Assembly: GCA_947568835.1 (NCBI GenBank)
Contig: OX387602.1
Location: 15,179,021-15,243,020 of the forward strand
Direction of reading: 5' to 3'
DNA: 64,000 nucleotides
Origin: Protonemura montana
Taxonomy: Eukaryota > Arthropoda > Insecta > Plecoptera > Nemouridae
This document shows positions 10,666 to 23,378 of the stretch, piece after piece. How positions within the stretch are numbered: the first letter of the stretch is position 1; each line of letters opens with the position of its first letter. The translations under genes and the position numbers were made by a program. The notes beneath the pieces were generated by a model. That model ran no database searches. It saw nothing but the letters and a program-made list of their open reading frames with translations, and was not told the DNA's origin.

Positions 10666-13600
10666 TCACTGAATCACACAGTTTTTGTTTTGCTGTGTGA
10701 TTCCCGCCCGGCTCAAATCTCGTTCGATTTCGTCATCGTCTTCGATCCTACACAAAAGGGTTTCATTAACCTCCTAGTTCTACTTGTGATAACAGCATCA
10801 CAAAAACTTAGAATGCTGTTAAATTGGTATACTCATTTGACAGAAATATTTACTTACGCTCTTTCCTGCGAATCCAAATGGTGCACAAGTTCATCTCGTT
10901 TGTTTACAATCGTCACCAATTCTTCTAGAAGTAAGTTTTCACGGATTTTTTGCTCTTCTGTCTTTTGCCAGTCTAAAAAAGCAAATCGTAATAGTATCAG
11001 ATATGCATAGCGATAAAACAAATAAATATATATTTATGAAGCGCTACAACTTTAGTCGATTTCTTTTCCTACAGCTTAAAATAGAGTGATCGGAGTGTAT
11101 TTCTCAGTCAAAACAGCATACCAGTAGGGTAGCACATACCTTCCATGGCAATGATGCTCCGCAACTCTCGGTTCAGAAGTTCAAACCGCCGCTCTAGATC
11201 ATCTTCTTTTTCTCTGAAAAACATATTATTTGAAATCGTTATGAAGATGAATCCAGAATCACTATGATCACAATCTAATACAATTATGTAATATCAGCAA
11301 ACAGTAAATATTTCACAACAAGGAACTGGCATAGTATGTTGGTAGGGTGTACTAGTTCTTACAAGATATTTAGTTGCATTTGTCGTCGCAGTAAGGCATT
11401 CTTTTTGTTGACCAATGTAAACCACTTAGCCATCAACTGTTCTTCCCGATCCTTCTCGGTTCCTGTAAAAATAATTTTAAAATAACTTGGTATGTGACCA
11501 GTTCCAGGGTACTTGCAGAGCAATTAATTTATTTGTTGAAGCAAGCAAGAAATAAATTGCAATGTGCATCACCTGTTTCCATAACCCTTCGTAAATCTTT
11601 TTCCATAAGCGCAGCCTGCTTGTCGATTTGTTTCTGTTCACGTTCTAGTGCTTCTAGCTCATTCTGTATGTAGTTAACCATGTCTTTCCCACACTGCAAC
11701 AAAGGAGACCAGGGTAAAATGTGTGGCTCCCAAATTTGGTGACAAGAGATCAGAATCAAAAAAATAAACAATTCTAATCTTTAGCATTCATGAAGGTAGA
11801 CAATAGTATTCACCCCTCGAGGAGAAAACTCGTCGTTAGACTTGTCCGGCGAGATCTGCTGCATAAGCGATGAGAAAGACTGCAGCGGCAGTGTCAGCTT
11901 CTTGGAGCCGTCCTCAGCATTCACAGAGTAGCGCTGCGGGCTGGGTTGTTCGCCTGTTCGTTGCGAGAACGAGTTTCCGTTCGTTTCTGGTTGTATAGCG
12001 CACCTTTCGGGGGATGAACGCAGCACCACATTGTTTTGCTCGTCTGTAAATATCCAGAGTCATAATCACAAACGTCATTAAAACCTCGATTTAATATCAT
12101 GATACTTGGAGGTTTAGGTAACAGAGCCTAGAAAAAAAAAGTATTGTTTTGTAAATGTAGATCTACAGGCCACTTCAGAACTTTTCATCGGAAGTATCTG
12201 GGTAATTTTAATACAGATCGGAAAATGCATAGGCATTGTCAACCAGAGATCACAGCCATCTGCTGTTGAAAATCAGCTGAAGCAACAAACGCCACAGAGA
12301 TAAGTAATTCCCTGAAAGATCAACATCCTACTGACCTGAGGGAGAGTCAGGCTGCAGAGGTGATGTGACAACACCCATCCTTGCTTCGGCAATCAGTCGG
12401 CGAGCCCTCGCACGCAGTTGTTGTTGTCGCTCCTCCTCGCTGCCCTAAACACACAGCGATCGATTGAACGCACACTCAAATACACGATAAGATGCTGGTC
12501 TCTTCACTGAAAAGACGGTTTTATCAAAATTGGAGAATGTGTCAGCGTGCCGGAATAACAATCTTCTCAAAAATTTTTCTTTTTCAAGGAAGCGTTCAAG
12601 CGTCTTCAGTCAAAGGTATGGGTACAAAAGTGCTTGCTTAAAGATGATTGAGGTCAGTTTGCTAATTGGATGTCTGTTAAGTTTGTAGACTTTTATTATT
12701 TTTATCACTGCAAATAAAGAAAAAAAAAGGAAATGCACGAGGAGAGAGCATAATTTCTACATTTATTGATCTGTTAACTTCTTTCACATTCGCTCAAACA
12801 TCCCGTGCCTCCTGCTGCTTGCACCAGATGGTGTAACTGTTTTGAATTCCACACTGACCTATCCGGTATCAGGAACTCCAACAAAATCAAACGACTTCCT
12901 ATGTAAGATTGGCAATCGAGGCAAAGCTGTTGTACTGACCTTGACGGGAGACTGCGCCAGAGCGCCCCTGGCCGCTGATTCCCGGCGTGCCTGCTCCAGC
13001 AGCTGCCGCGCTCGTTCACGCAGCTCATCGTGTCGCGTGATCAGGTGCTAGCAAAGCACACGCGGGTCAGCACAAAGCACGCGCATGCATCACTCAGCCG
13101 AGTCTGCCTTCCCTAGCAGGTCACCAGGACGCCGCTCGCGAGACCATTGCTCATTTCAAAGCAGAGTGGGCAAGGGATTTGTTGCTTATCGTTTGAGGGG
13201 CGTAGAATTTTGGGCTGTTTTAGATCAAGGGTTTGAACATTTGTTTATGTTTGAACCATTGCAAAATGAAACATTTCATGGAATTCCTATGGGTGCCTTG
13301 AAAATATATCAATATTTATTAAGTATGGGAGATCTGTACAGTTCATGGGCCTACATTTCATGGACCTTACATTTTTGAGTACTTTTCAAGAAAAAGCCAA
13401 GAATATAGTCAAAAGCATTGCAGATCTCAACAAGGCAAACTCATTTGCATGAGCTGGCTCATAGGGAGTCACTTGAAACTTGGCATTTTCAATAACAGAG
13501 AAGCCATTTTGCCAGCATAAAAGCAACCATCATAATAATAATAAGCATACTAATAAAAGTAGATTATATATCTGTCCTGCTATGTACCATTTGAGAGCAA

Positions 13601-16600
13601 CAATTGATGGGGCAATAATTTCCTGCTAGGGAAGGTAGCCTCAGCAAGATAGTTAATACTTCAAACATGAAATATATTAGTTCCTTCCTCTTTCCACAGA
13701 CGGAAAATTCAAATGTGAAAACACTGGGATTGTTGGGTGTTTTAAAGGTCAGCAAGACTTACATAGACACACAGTCTGTCTATGAGGTTACTGACAAAAT
13801 AAATAGCCCACACATGACAACCAGGCCATACAGCTCAGATATGAAATCAAGTTCAAAATTGATGCTTTAGCAATTGGATGAATTCAAAGTAGCAGACTAC
13901 TCACATGTTGCTGTCTTGTCAGCGGGTCTTTCTGTGTAGGCGATCCTAGCGAGTCCCTTGCATCAGTGCCGTCCTTTATGTCCGTCGAGTATATCGGCTC
14001 CTGGTAGAGTCACAGTTGATTTCCAAAAGGATGAGTAAACATACAAAAAAAGATGGAAAATACAAATAAAAATGCAGAGGGAGAGATAATTTACTCACGT
14101 CTTGTGACGAATGTGATTTGAGTTGTTGAGGTGCGCCTCCCTTCTTATCTTTGGCTAAAGGACTGAAAAACAGAAACAACCACGTATGAGTTCAATACAA
14201 AGCCCAAAGCAAAGAGCATCCATTTGTGATAAAAAAAAATAAAAAAAATTCAAAGAAATGAATCAATTTACATAAATTGCGCCCTTGCAGACTAAAACTA
14301 TAAACTGTACATTTGATTTGTTTTAGTTGTTAGTAAAGTGAAATTGTAATTGGTAAATTATTTATATTACTATTATATTACTATTACTATTTTATATAAT
14401 TTAATTACTATTGATACATGATTGGACACACAGATGAGAAATGAGACAAGTCATGGTAATTATAAACATGGGTAATTTCAATATAATGAAGATGGCTTAC
14501 TCATCGTCTTCTTCGTCAGAGCCGAAAGGGTCTGTCAGTTGCCTCCGGGTCATCAGAACTGGGCGCTGGTTCACACTGACAGGCGATTTACTCTGTTGCC
14601 AATCAAAAAAATACTTGTTACTCATCCACAAACTTACCATAACTACACAAAAACAGCAAAAATCACAGAGTGACCTGGGTACCTTATCTCTGGCAAACTT
14701 CTCTTTGGTCGGCGACAAGACTTTATCGAGGATGCTTCTCGAGCCGGCTAGGAATTTGTCCTTGACGTCCTTGACGGAGGTTGGCGACCGGTCGTTAACG
14801 TCATTTCCGTCAGGAGAAACGAGTGGCAATCGACGCAACACCGAGCTCAGAGACGTGCTCTTGCTCACTGCAAAGATGACCCACGTTTAGGAATTAGCTA
14901 GTTTGTTACAGGTGTGATGACAGACAACAGTGGCAATTCTCTGTTGGGGTTGACTTTGCCTGTTCAGACCTGGCCTAGCTTAGCTAGTATGGCAATCTTC
15001 TGTGGTTTGATTGAACATTTTAGTGGACTACACAAAAAATGTTACACTTTGATAGATATTTTTATTTTTACCTCTTTTTTGTCTAATTGTAATTGAGTTA
15101 GGAAAAGAAAGCAGATGTTGCCTTTAAGAAGCTTTCTATCAGTGCTAGGCAAGAATTGCCGATGGATTGGCAGTTTTTTTAGCGGCTGAATTAGTCCATG
15201 GGGCAATGCCAAAGACACTAGAAAATGTATGTCTTAACTAAACCTAGCCAAAAAAAAAAAAGAAATCCACATGCATCCCAAAAAGCTATGCAAATTAAAA
15301 ACCACTTGGCGGTAGCACAAGTGAGCAATGGAGTTGTGATGCCAACTTACCCTCGCTGTCGTTGGTGGATGCAGAGTCTGCAGATCCCGACCGGCGGTTG
15401 CCTGATGAGACAGACCCCTTGGTGCGGCTGGCTGCCTCTCGCTTGCGTAAGTTCAAGATCTCCTGACCAAACAGCTGCACCGTCACGTCTGTCTCGGTGT
15501 CTGTATTGAACCGGCCGATCATGTACGACGACTCGTCTGTTGTCTTGCCGATTTGCTGCACCTCCAGCTCGTGGCCTGCACGTTCAAGAATAAGTAAAAA
15601 ATATGGTGTTACTCATCCTCTAGCACTATCGTTAACTTATGCAGCTAACATAAATGTGAGTGTTCATGACATTATCAAAGAAAATAGCTATGGTTTAGGA
15701 AACATGCTTGTTCTTTTATGAAAATGTTTCAATAAATGTCTCATGTGCTCTGTTAAGCAAGATAGCCACCAGTTAAAGAGACAGTCTGGAGATAGTTATT
15801 CACCTCAAACCCATTTTCTTTCCAGTGATAAGAAATTAAGAGTTGATTAGAGAAGTTGCAACTTCATACATCAAATACATCAAATTCAATAAAGCAAAAA
15901 AACCTAAAACCACAAAAAAGATATTTTGGATGCCAGAACTCAAAAGCAATGAAACCAATAGCTACTTTATCCTTGCATAACAGATGTGACTCAAGATTTT
16001 GCACCTGTGAAGTGTGTGCGCAGTTGAAAGAGGTAGGTCATGACTGCGAGCTTGTCTGGCACGGTAAGGACGTCCATATCGGCTGGCTCGATGACTCGTG
16101 GAATTCCGCATGCCTCGCCCGCATCAAATGCCTTCTTGCAGTTGCCCTTGACGTCATGGGGAGTCAGCGAATCAAACTCACTGCAATAACATGTCAGTTT
16201 CAGGCCAATGCTTGGTATGCTACGATCAAGGTTTGAGGTTTCATATCAAAATACTTCCTCATTTTCTTATGAATCAAGTTTTGTAATTAAATCTACATTC
16301 TAGTCTATCTGTGGACTCGCAAAAAATTGCTAGATAAGCGCTACAGATCTGGCATTAATCAAATCCCTATCTTAATTTTGATCAAAAGTTTAAGACATAT
16401 AAAATCGAAGCTAAAAACACAAACAGTGATCGCCAGGATGTGCAATTGAGAGGCCTAAACGCACTCTGAGTCAACAAATAAATCCACCAAGCAGACAAGA
16501 CTAATACAAGTTTCACTTACATGAGATCTGGGCGGAATTTGTGGACAACAGCACAGAACGCCAAGCCATTTCTCCAAGAGGTGGTCAAATTGGTGACCTT

Positions 16601-18727
16601 GACCCCTGGATAGTCCTTGGTGACCTCCTTGCACCAATCAAGCAGGTCTACCCCGGGAGTAGTCTCTTTTAGCTGGGAGGACGAAGAATTAAAATCTCCC
16701 TGGGTTGAAACAAGTAAACAAAACATTATCAGTGCACCCAGACTAGAAATGAGTTGCATGATTCGGAGTAGCGCTATGCGTCTAATCCTGGTTGGAATTT
16801 ACCTGTAGTAAATTGAGTGGTTGCAGGTTGAGATGAATATTTTTGTTCCGGCTCTCTTGTGGCAAGCTTTGAACAGTAAAGAAAAAAAATCATGGATTAA
16901 ATAGTTCAATAACAAGCGTGTACCAACATGTACAGTAAAAGGTAAAAAAAAAAAATTAATTGAAAACAATGTGTAGCCTAATATTATAAAAGTATTAAAA
17001 TTCTATGAAATTCATATTATAATTCACGATTTAACTTTAAATGATTTAATATGCTTTCTTTCACTCACATTTGTGCATTTCCTGGTATTTCTATGGGGTG
17101 AAAGCTAGATTCAGGGTGAACAGTTAATGAATCATTGTCAACTGTCTCGTCGGTATCAACGATAGTTCTCATTTCTACCACTGGTGTAGCCTCATCTTTC
17201 AGGTAATAAGATGATAAGCTGGCCACTGAAAATGAAAACACAACGAACGATTACCTCAGTATCTTACCTCGGCAATGACTTATTGCCTTGGCGATGATTC
17301 AAGTCCCTGAAATTTTAACTTACCGCTGGCAGGAGTACTTGCAATTTCCGACCCACTCAAACTGTTGGTTAATAGGTCAATTTGGGAGGTCAAATCAAAA
17401 AGCTCCTGCTTGTTACCAAAATCTGGCAAGTATTCTGCAAAAAATTAATGTACCTCAAAAATTACATGATCTTTAAAGAGGCAGTTTAAAAATAGGTTCA
17501 ATCCACTTTGCTGCAAATTTTTTCAAAGTATGTGTATTATTGGACTAACCGTCGGTCTCCTCCTCATCATCAAAGTCCTCTAATGGAGCGATATCACTGT
17601 TGTTGTTATGACTCATCAAACTAGCCATACTCTGCATATCTTCATCACTGAAAGCAAACAGATCATTAATCACACAGTCAACAATCAATCAGGGGTTTGC
17701 AAATCTTACTCATTGGCACTAACTACCAAATAATTTTCTCATTACAGTTAAAAAAACTAACTTACGTTGCTTTGCCTTCGCGCAAGAACACGCAGGAAAG
17801 TGTGCATTCTAACGTTGCGCTCACAATTTTCTTTGTGGTTGGTTTCACAGACAACTGTAGATGGTGCTGAGAGGAATCCACGCTCGCGTATTTACGCATA
17901 TTAATGTTTGATGACGCAATCTGCCTTCTCTTACCAGTCGAGGACACCTTACAAGAAAAAAAATGAAGAGGTATTGATTAAAAAATTGTGATAAAAAAAT
18001 TAATTGGAATTGATTCTTTAGTTAAAGGTACTACTACTGTAATAATATGAGGTCATGTGCTGGGAAAGCATGCAATGTATTGATTTTTGTTTAATATTCT
18101 GGTTTTATGGCAGAGCTCTTTCAAAGAATTTCATTTTTCTCTGTATTTCTAAGAAGAATTGAGCACCATGTGATATTTTACAATCAGACAACCAACAAGG
18201 CACCAAATCAAACAAAGGGATGTGGGTGGTTATCTATAATACGTACATCCTCAATGACGAATGTCCAATCTTTATCCTCTAGCTCCTGAGTTCTTGGGTC
18301 TTTAAACAGGGTCACAGAAACCTCCTTGTTCTCTGGCACTGCCCAAACAACGACACCTCGCAATGGGTCCTTCATAGTTGGTTCCCATGGCAAAGGATCG
18401 GAAACAACACGCCGACTTCTTCTTGTCCAAGCAACGCTGAGCTTGTTCGGTTTCCTGAACACACATACATTTTATTTTGAAAATAATGCATAAAATAAGA
18501 TCTTTTAAAATTTTAACTACAGATAAACAAGTAATGGGTCAGCAAGTTTTGTTGTCATAAAAACCTACTGAGATAAACTATATGAACTGTAGAGCAAAAA
18601 AAACATATTTTGTTTGTTGTTACCATTTAGGAGTAGTTTCAAGTGAAATTTGATGATATGAGACGGTGAACTGGAATTTTGCAGCGTGCTTGTTCACTCG
18701 TTGCAGCCGTTTCCACACAGAAGTCAT
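10666..18727 (-). CDS. Ehbp1: EH domain-binding protein 1 (complete, 22 coding exons)
   Basis: Adaptor linking membranes, actin and Rab8/Rab10-family GTPases in endocytic recycling. Coding exons from the ATG: 18624-18727, 18247-18454, 17766-17947, 17550-17647, 17324-17434, 17069-17225, 16803-16866, 16521-16672, 16005-16180, 15351-15575, 14683-14867, 14501-14592, 14099-14162, 13905-14000, 12940-13047, 12336-12444, 11814-12043, 11573-11693, 11363-11462, 11140-11213, 10858-10972, 10666-10747. They sum to 2,853 nt (950 residues plus stop) and every junction keeps phase with GT-AG ends. Domains: NT-C2, about 6-165 (starts [28 protein letters not shown] near its end); acidic linker; calponin-homology domain about 312-417 ([43 protein letters not shown]); two helical [12 protein letters not shown]-like segments about 640-700; bMERB domain about 788-935 ([43 protein letters not shown]); prenylation box CVIQ at 947-950. 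I saw no NPF motif; a DPF lies in exon 12. The least certain boundary is the acceptor of exon 7. Confidence 0.93.
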
Positions 18728-19354
18728 TTTGCAATTAAGAATTTCACCTCAATGTCGGTGTCATCTACTGGAAGCAAATTATTCCATTAAAAAACATATC
18801 AGCTGACACTAGAGCAGCTGCAGAAACCAAGCAGTGTGTGGCACAAAAATAAAACAAAGGTAAAGCAATCCCAGGCAAAGTTTCTTCATGCAGGTCTTAC
18901 CTCAAAATAAAAACATGTCCCAATGCAAATGTGATGTCTCACACAATAATGATAAGACGCTTATGTAGGGCATTGTCGATAGAAAGAAAGGGTTGTAGAA
19001 CACTTGTAACTTCTATTATCCACGATGTAAATGCGGAATTGGTTTTAATAGATTAACCTTTCTCTAATAGCAAGACGTCCTTGGTCCCTGACACTTGACC
19101 ATAGTGAGACACGGGAAGATGGTGCACAAGGATTTTGACGGCAGCCCAAGAAAATACCAACTGCTCAGTAGTACACTTGTTACCCGCTAGATCGCGAGTG
19201 AGGTCCGTGGGGTCCATCACCATCACAGGGGGAGCGCAAGCAGACGACAAGTGGTTGACTCGAACTGACAGTAACCTTATTTGTTGCCGAAAACAATTCT
19301 TTATAATATAAGAAGGGATTGGCAACTGTGATCTAAGTGAAAGGAAGACACACA
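18728..19354. promoter_or_regulatory. Divergent Ehbp1/Seipin intergenic promoter region
   Basis: Only 627 bp separate the two start codons, which point away from each other. On the minus strand a strong donor (TTTTGAG then GTAAGA at 18,900) and an acceptor (CTTCCAG, before 18,767) define a likely Ehbp1 5'UTR intron at 18,768-18,900, putting Ehbp1 transcription starts above 18,901. Seipin must start below 19,355. The two starts therefore lie within about 450 bp or overlap. CpG-containing sequence at about 19,185-19,215 (CTAGATCGCGAGTGAGGTCC) is a candidate shared core. No TATA box is evident. Confidence 0.6.
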
Positions 19355-19358
19355 ATGT
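19053..19358 (-). other. Unidentified open frame inside the divergent promoter
   Basis: A 101-codon frame, open from the TAA at 19,359-19,361 to TAA at 19,053. Its first in-frame ATG codons give MVMDPTDLTRDLAGNK, followed by VFSWAAVKILVHHLPVSHYG. It covers the Ehbp1 5'UTR side of the promoter and reaches the Seipin start codon on the other strand. The PVMVMDPTDLTRDLAGN stretch loosely resembles the DPxDPTxNL region near the C-terminus of OAS-type nucleotidyltransferases, but this is a short match made by eye. A possible acceptor (TTACTGTCAG at about 19,263) and donor (GCGGGTAACA at about 19,187) lie inside. It could be an upstream ORF of Ehbp1, a leftover exon of another gene, or chance. Confidence 0.2.
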
Positions 19359-21187
19359 TTATTCCAAAGTTTATACGCAGAAGGATTGAACATTTTGTTG
19401 ATCGAACAGTGGAAAAAGTTCAAAACGCCAAAGACTTGGTATTCAGAGGAGGGATTGTTGCGCTAATATGCATTATAATTGTTTGGGCTGCAATATTCAT
19501 GTATTCAGCATTCTATTATGCATACATGCCCTCAATAGCACATATTCGCCCAGTACATGTACAATTTAAGTACGTTTGTTTGTTAACTTAACCTAACTCC
19601 TGCATTCAATTGTCAGCTTCGACCCATGTCATGTGCTCTTTAAATCTGCCTTATTTGGGCATTTAAAAATTAACAATAGTTGTCTTCAAATTTCAGATCA
19701 TGTGATGCAAGTCCCGGCATTTGCAGCTTCCCTTCAGCTCACGTTCAGCTAACCAAACGGCAACAGATACTAATGGTTGGTCAGTCATACAAAATGTATC
19801 TGATTCTCGATATGCCGGAGTCTCCAGCTAATAAAGGCGTTGGTATGTTAACTTCTTAGCTTTAGAACATCCTAAGAACCCTTCTACTTTTTTTTTATGA
19901 ATAACCAGATTTATTATGATAACCCTAAGTTGCTTGACACAAGCAACAAGTACTAGACCATGCCTGCTTTCCTATCTACCTGCCTGGTTATGTTTTTATT
20001 TGTTTCCTAATCTAACACAAAATGAATACTTATTGCAATTCCAGGAATGTTTATGGTCTGTGTAAATCTTCATGATAAGGATAGCATAGTAGTTGGAAAT
20101 TCGTGTCGTTCTACTATGCTGCATTATCGCAGTTATCTCATTCACACGCTGTCGACCCTGTTCTTCTCTCCGTTTTTGATTTTTGGATCATCAGAGGAAA
20201 AACAAAATATCAATTTGGAACTTTTCAATGACTTTGAAGATGACCAGGTATTTTTATTTATTTATTAACCAAATCTTCAACTCCAAGTAGAAGCAAGTAG
20301 AAGAGAGTTAAAAAAATTGGAATTGCAACTTTCAATGACATGCAGTATTTAGATGTTAAAATGTAGGCTAAGAGTTCAGAATGTGGTTCAACGAGGCCTT
20401 ATTGGTCTCCATAGAAAACATTTGTATAAAATACACGTTATGGGAGGATGGCTGTAGCATAGCTTGAAAAATTATTTCTATCTGTATTCAATTTTAACCA
20501 TGTAGGTAATAATAAGTGATAATATATTTCACTTTTTCAGAATCGCCCTGTAACCGACATATATGTGGAGATACAATCGCGACACATCGAACTTTATTCA
20601 GCTGTGCTGCACATTCATGCGCACTTTACTGGTCTTCGCTACCTTATGTTTCATTGGCCGGTCCTTTCTGCTGTTGTCGGGATAAGTTCCAATCTTTTTT
20701 TTATCGTACTTGTCTGCCTGCTGTCGTGGCTTCGACTCTATCAGATGAATGAAGGTGATGAAGACACCTCCAGCTATGTGTATGAGAAACTAGATGGACC
20801 TGAAAAAAATAAGATTTTTGTATTTAAAGGAGAGAATGATGGTGAGTTGTGTCCTTGGCCTTTGCATCAACCTATCTTTTATCTGTCTGGCTAAGATTGG
20901 AATTGAGAACCTTTGAAGCTAAGCTTTTAACTGATAAGGTTCTAGAGTATGAGGAGTAGATGATTGATAAATTGCAGCGCTGGCACATTGTTGCTGTGGA
21001 TAGAGGAAGTTGGATGATGAATCATGATTATTTTCCAGATTCATTGGATGACAATAGTTTCATGGAAGATTTGAAAACTGATGGGTCTGATGGGAGTGCT
21101 GAGCTTCTCAATCGGGACTCGATAGCGGATCTTGCAGCCTTCAAAGACACCACCTTTAAGCGTAGGCCTTCAAGTAGCGACTGTTGA
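19355..21187 (+). CDS. Seipin: Seipin (BSCL2 homologue), complete, five exons
   Basis: ER membrane protein that organises lipid-droplet assembly sites and phospholipid/triglyceride flow. Exons 19355-19569, 19697-19842, 20045-20247, 20541-20841 and 21039-21187 sum to 1,014 nt (337 residues plus stop), with matching phases and GT-AG ends. I chose ATG 19,355; an in-frame GTG at 19,337 is not a credible start. Residues 1-30 are a basic cytosolic amphipathic segment. Membrane helix 1 spans about 33-57 (GGIVALICIIIVWAAIFMYS). The lumenal domain, about 58-222, holds the conserved SCRSTMLHYRS and FSPFLIFGSSEEKQNI-type segment and the IYVEIQSRHIELYSAVLHIH strand. Membrane helix 2 spans about 226-254 (VLSAVVGISSNLFFIVLVCL). 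The acidic C-terminal tail is cytosolic and ends RRPSSSDC. Length is near that of other insect seipins. It is divergent from Ehbp1. An AATAAA lies at 21,613. Confidence 0.95.
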
Positions 21188-21612
21188 CAGACCAATATTT
21201 TGGAGAATTGTCAACGGGTATCTATGCAATGAAGATTAATGTGATTTTATTCAGATTTTATAATTAATGGGGCCAAAATGGTAGAGACCAAAGCAAGTCT
21301 AGTTTTTAAGCAATACCTACTGGTAACAATTCTGCTGCAATTATTGATAATATTTTAGTCTCATATTTTTATGTACTTTACCTATGTTGAAAGTCTGATT
21401 TTTATTTACAAATATTTATAGCACTAAGCATAACTATAGGCATTAAATAATGAAAAAGACCAAGGGTAATATTAAAATTGTTTTCTAGTATTTATTTATA
21501 CTGTTGGTCCCTTATTTATTTAGGTAGGGATGAATGGGTGTTATTATTTATTCATTAATGGCTGTCATATGCATTATGTAATTTGTTTCATTCTAATACC
21601 AAAATGTACCAA

Positions 21613-21618
21613 AATAAA
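21613..21618 (+). terminator. Candidate Seipin polyadenylation signal
   Basis: Canonical AATAAA about 425 nt after the Seipin stop codon, followed by an AT-rich then T-rich stretch (CTAGTTTTTCCAG). It implies a 3'UTR of about 450 nt. An upstream ATTAAA at 21,441 could serve as an alternative. Confidence 0.5.
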
Positions 21619-23313
21619 AGTGAAAGTAAACCTTAACTAGTTTTTCCAGTCCATGTTATCTAGGTAAAGTACAGTGGCATTGCAACATCCCTTTTCCAAT
21701 CAATTCTGTTCCCAATAATTCACCAGAATGTCAATTGGCAATTTAGCATGAACGCAACCTTCAACCACAATTTATATCCTAACAAACCTCGAATCCAGTA
21801 ATCCACCCTTTTTGACACAAAGCCAAGCTCCGAAAAAATCGGAAAAAACCATTAAGTCGAGTTAGCCGAAGAGCTCGACAATGTTGAGAAAGTTTGAGAT
21901 AAAAAAATCATCTAAAACATTGTTATCACAAAGAAAAAACTGCTCCGACTGACAAGCCATCAAAGAACATTCCAATAGATAATTTACTAAAATTTATTGT
22001 GAGTTTTCTCGAGGTTACTGGCCAGGGATTGAGCGAGGGACTGGGAGGACACAATTCCTCCTTGATTAATCCAAAGAAGGGAACCTTGCCAGTCGCCACT
22101 CGAATAAAGCAAATCAATACGTCATAATTTACGTGCTCTTTGTTGTAACCAATTTATCTCAAATCAAAACCAAATCTCAGCTGGTGTAATCTTTATAATC
22201 TTTTCCATGTCCTCCAATAAATAAACACGTTGTGACAATATAATGACAGACCAGAATTTTTTTTTTATCGTCGGTTGGTAGTTATTTGTAAGTTATACCT
22301 ATGTGCAGTAGTGAGCGCGGCAGGCAGGAAAAGCACTAACGAGATTTTAGCATATCGCGTTGTTTTGTGTGTATTATGCATCGTGCCTAATGTAACTTTA
22401 CGCGGTACCTACGTTACGTACAAACCCGCATCCCTTGCCCCAAGGGAATGGTGCGGGCTGCCTATCACGCCGGGATCAGAATTCCAATCTAACTCGCGGC
22501 TTCCTCTAGCCCAGGATAAGCCTGATCCTAATGAAAAAAATATGCACCGCGGGCTAAAGTCTTACACGCGTATACACGAATAGCTGAATCAATTTCTCTC
22601 TTTTGTCCTACGGTGTTAGCACTACCTAGAAATGGAACCGCAATACGACCGATGCACGGCTATTAATTACTATGCGGATATATTTACGACGAAAGTTTGA
22701 TCGCAAAATCCAACAATGGCAGTTTCTTATTCGCTGTCGCACCGCCCCACGGTTGGTTGATTCCGGAGAGGAAGCTATAATTCAGCGCGCTGCAGCGCCC
22801 GCCAACCTTCTAATATCTTTCGATAATGAAGATAATATCTCTCTCATTATAAACTTTACTGCTCACGTAGTCTATATGTTTTCGTCAAGAAAAGACCAAT
22901 AATACACACTGAGAATGATTATTAAAAGTTTGTACAAAAAATTGGTATCGCTCCAGGGTGCGGTCTTTTAGCCGTGAGCAAGAAATCAGAGACGCGGGCA
23001 CTGGCAGGCATAGGCAGGCGGGCAACAGCAGGTGGCTGCCAGCTATTCCGACGAGATTTCTTGTTTGCCAGCCCCGGGCGCCTCGAGGCAAACGCGATAC
23101 GATATAGGTACCAAGTTTTCTCCGAGCCAACCAGCCTCGGCTCGGCCGCGGCCATCATCTGCACCTGCCGTGTGCCTGATGTATGTGACCGCACCGCGTT
23201 GCCATCCCATCTCGCCAATGCCGAGTTAGAGCAACGAGCAGCTCCAGTTTCCTCCGCAGCCTCCGCAGCGCCGAGCCAACGCCAGCGGCCGGCCGGTGAT
23301 TTCATCTGCGCTG

Positions 23314-23317
23314 GCCG

Positions 23318-23375
<58 letters not shown>

Positions 23376-23378
23376 CGT
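23314..23378. repeat. (GCC)n trinucleotide microsatellite
   Basis: About 20 nearly perfect GCC units with one ACC interruption near the start and GTCGTC at the end, inside a CpG-rich island. It produces poly-Arg, poly-Ala and poly-Gly frames that I do not regard as genes. Confidence 0.9.

Noticed and set aside
13085-13378. 97-codon plus-strand frame inside an Ehbp1 intron
   Set aside because: No family recognised, opposite strand to the host gene, and it lies between two well-supported exons.
16673-16759. Extension of Ehbp1 exon 8 upstream to an in-frame ATG with a hydrophobic leader
   Set aside because: A good acceptor (CGTCCTCCCAG) at 16,673 and exact phase with exon 7 show this is intron; the leader is a chance frame.
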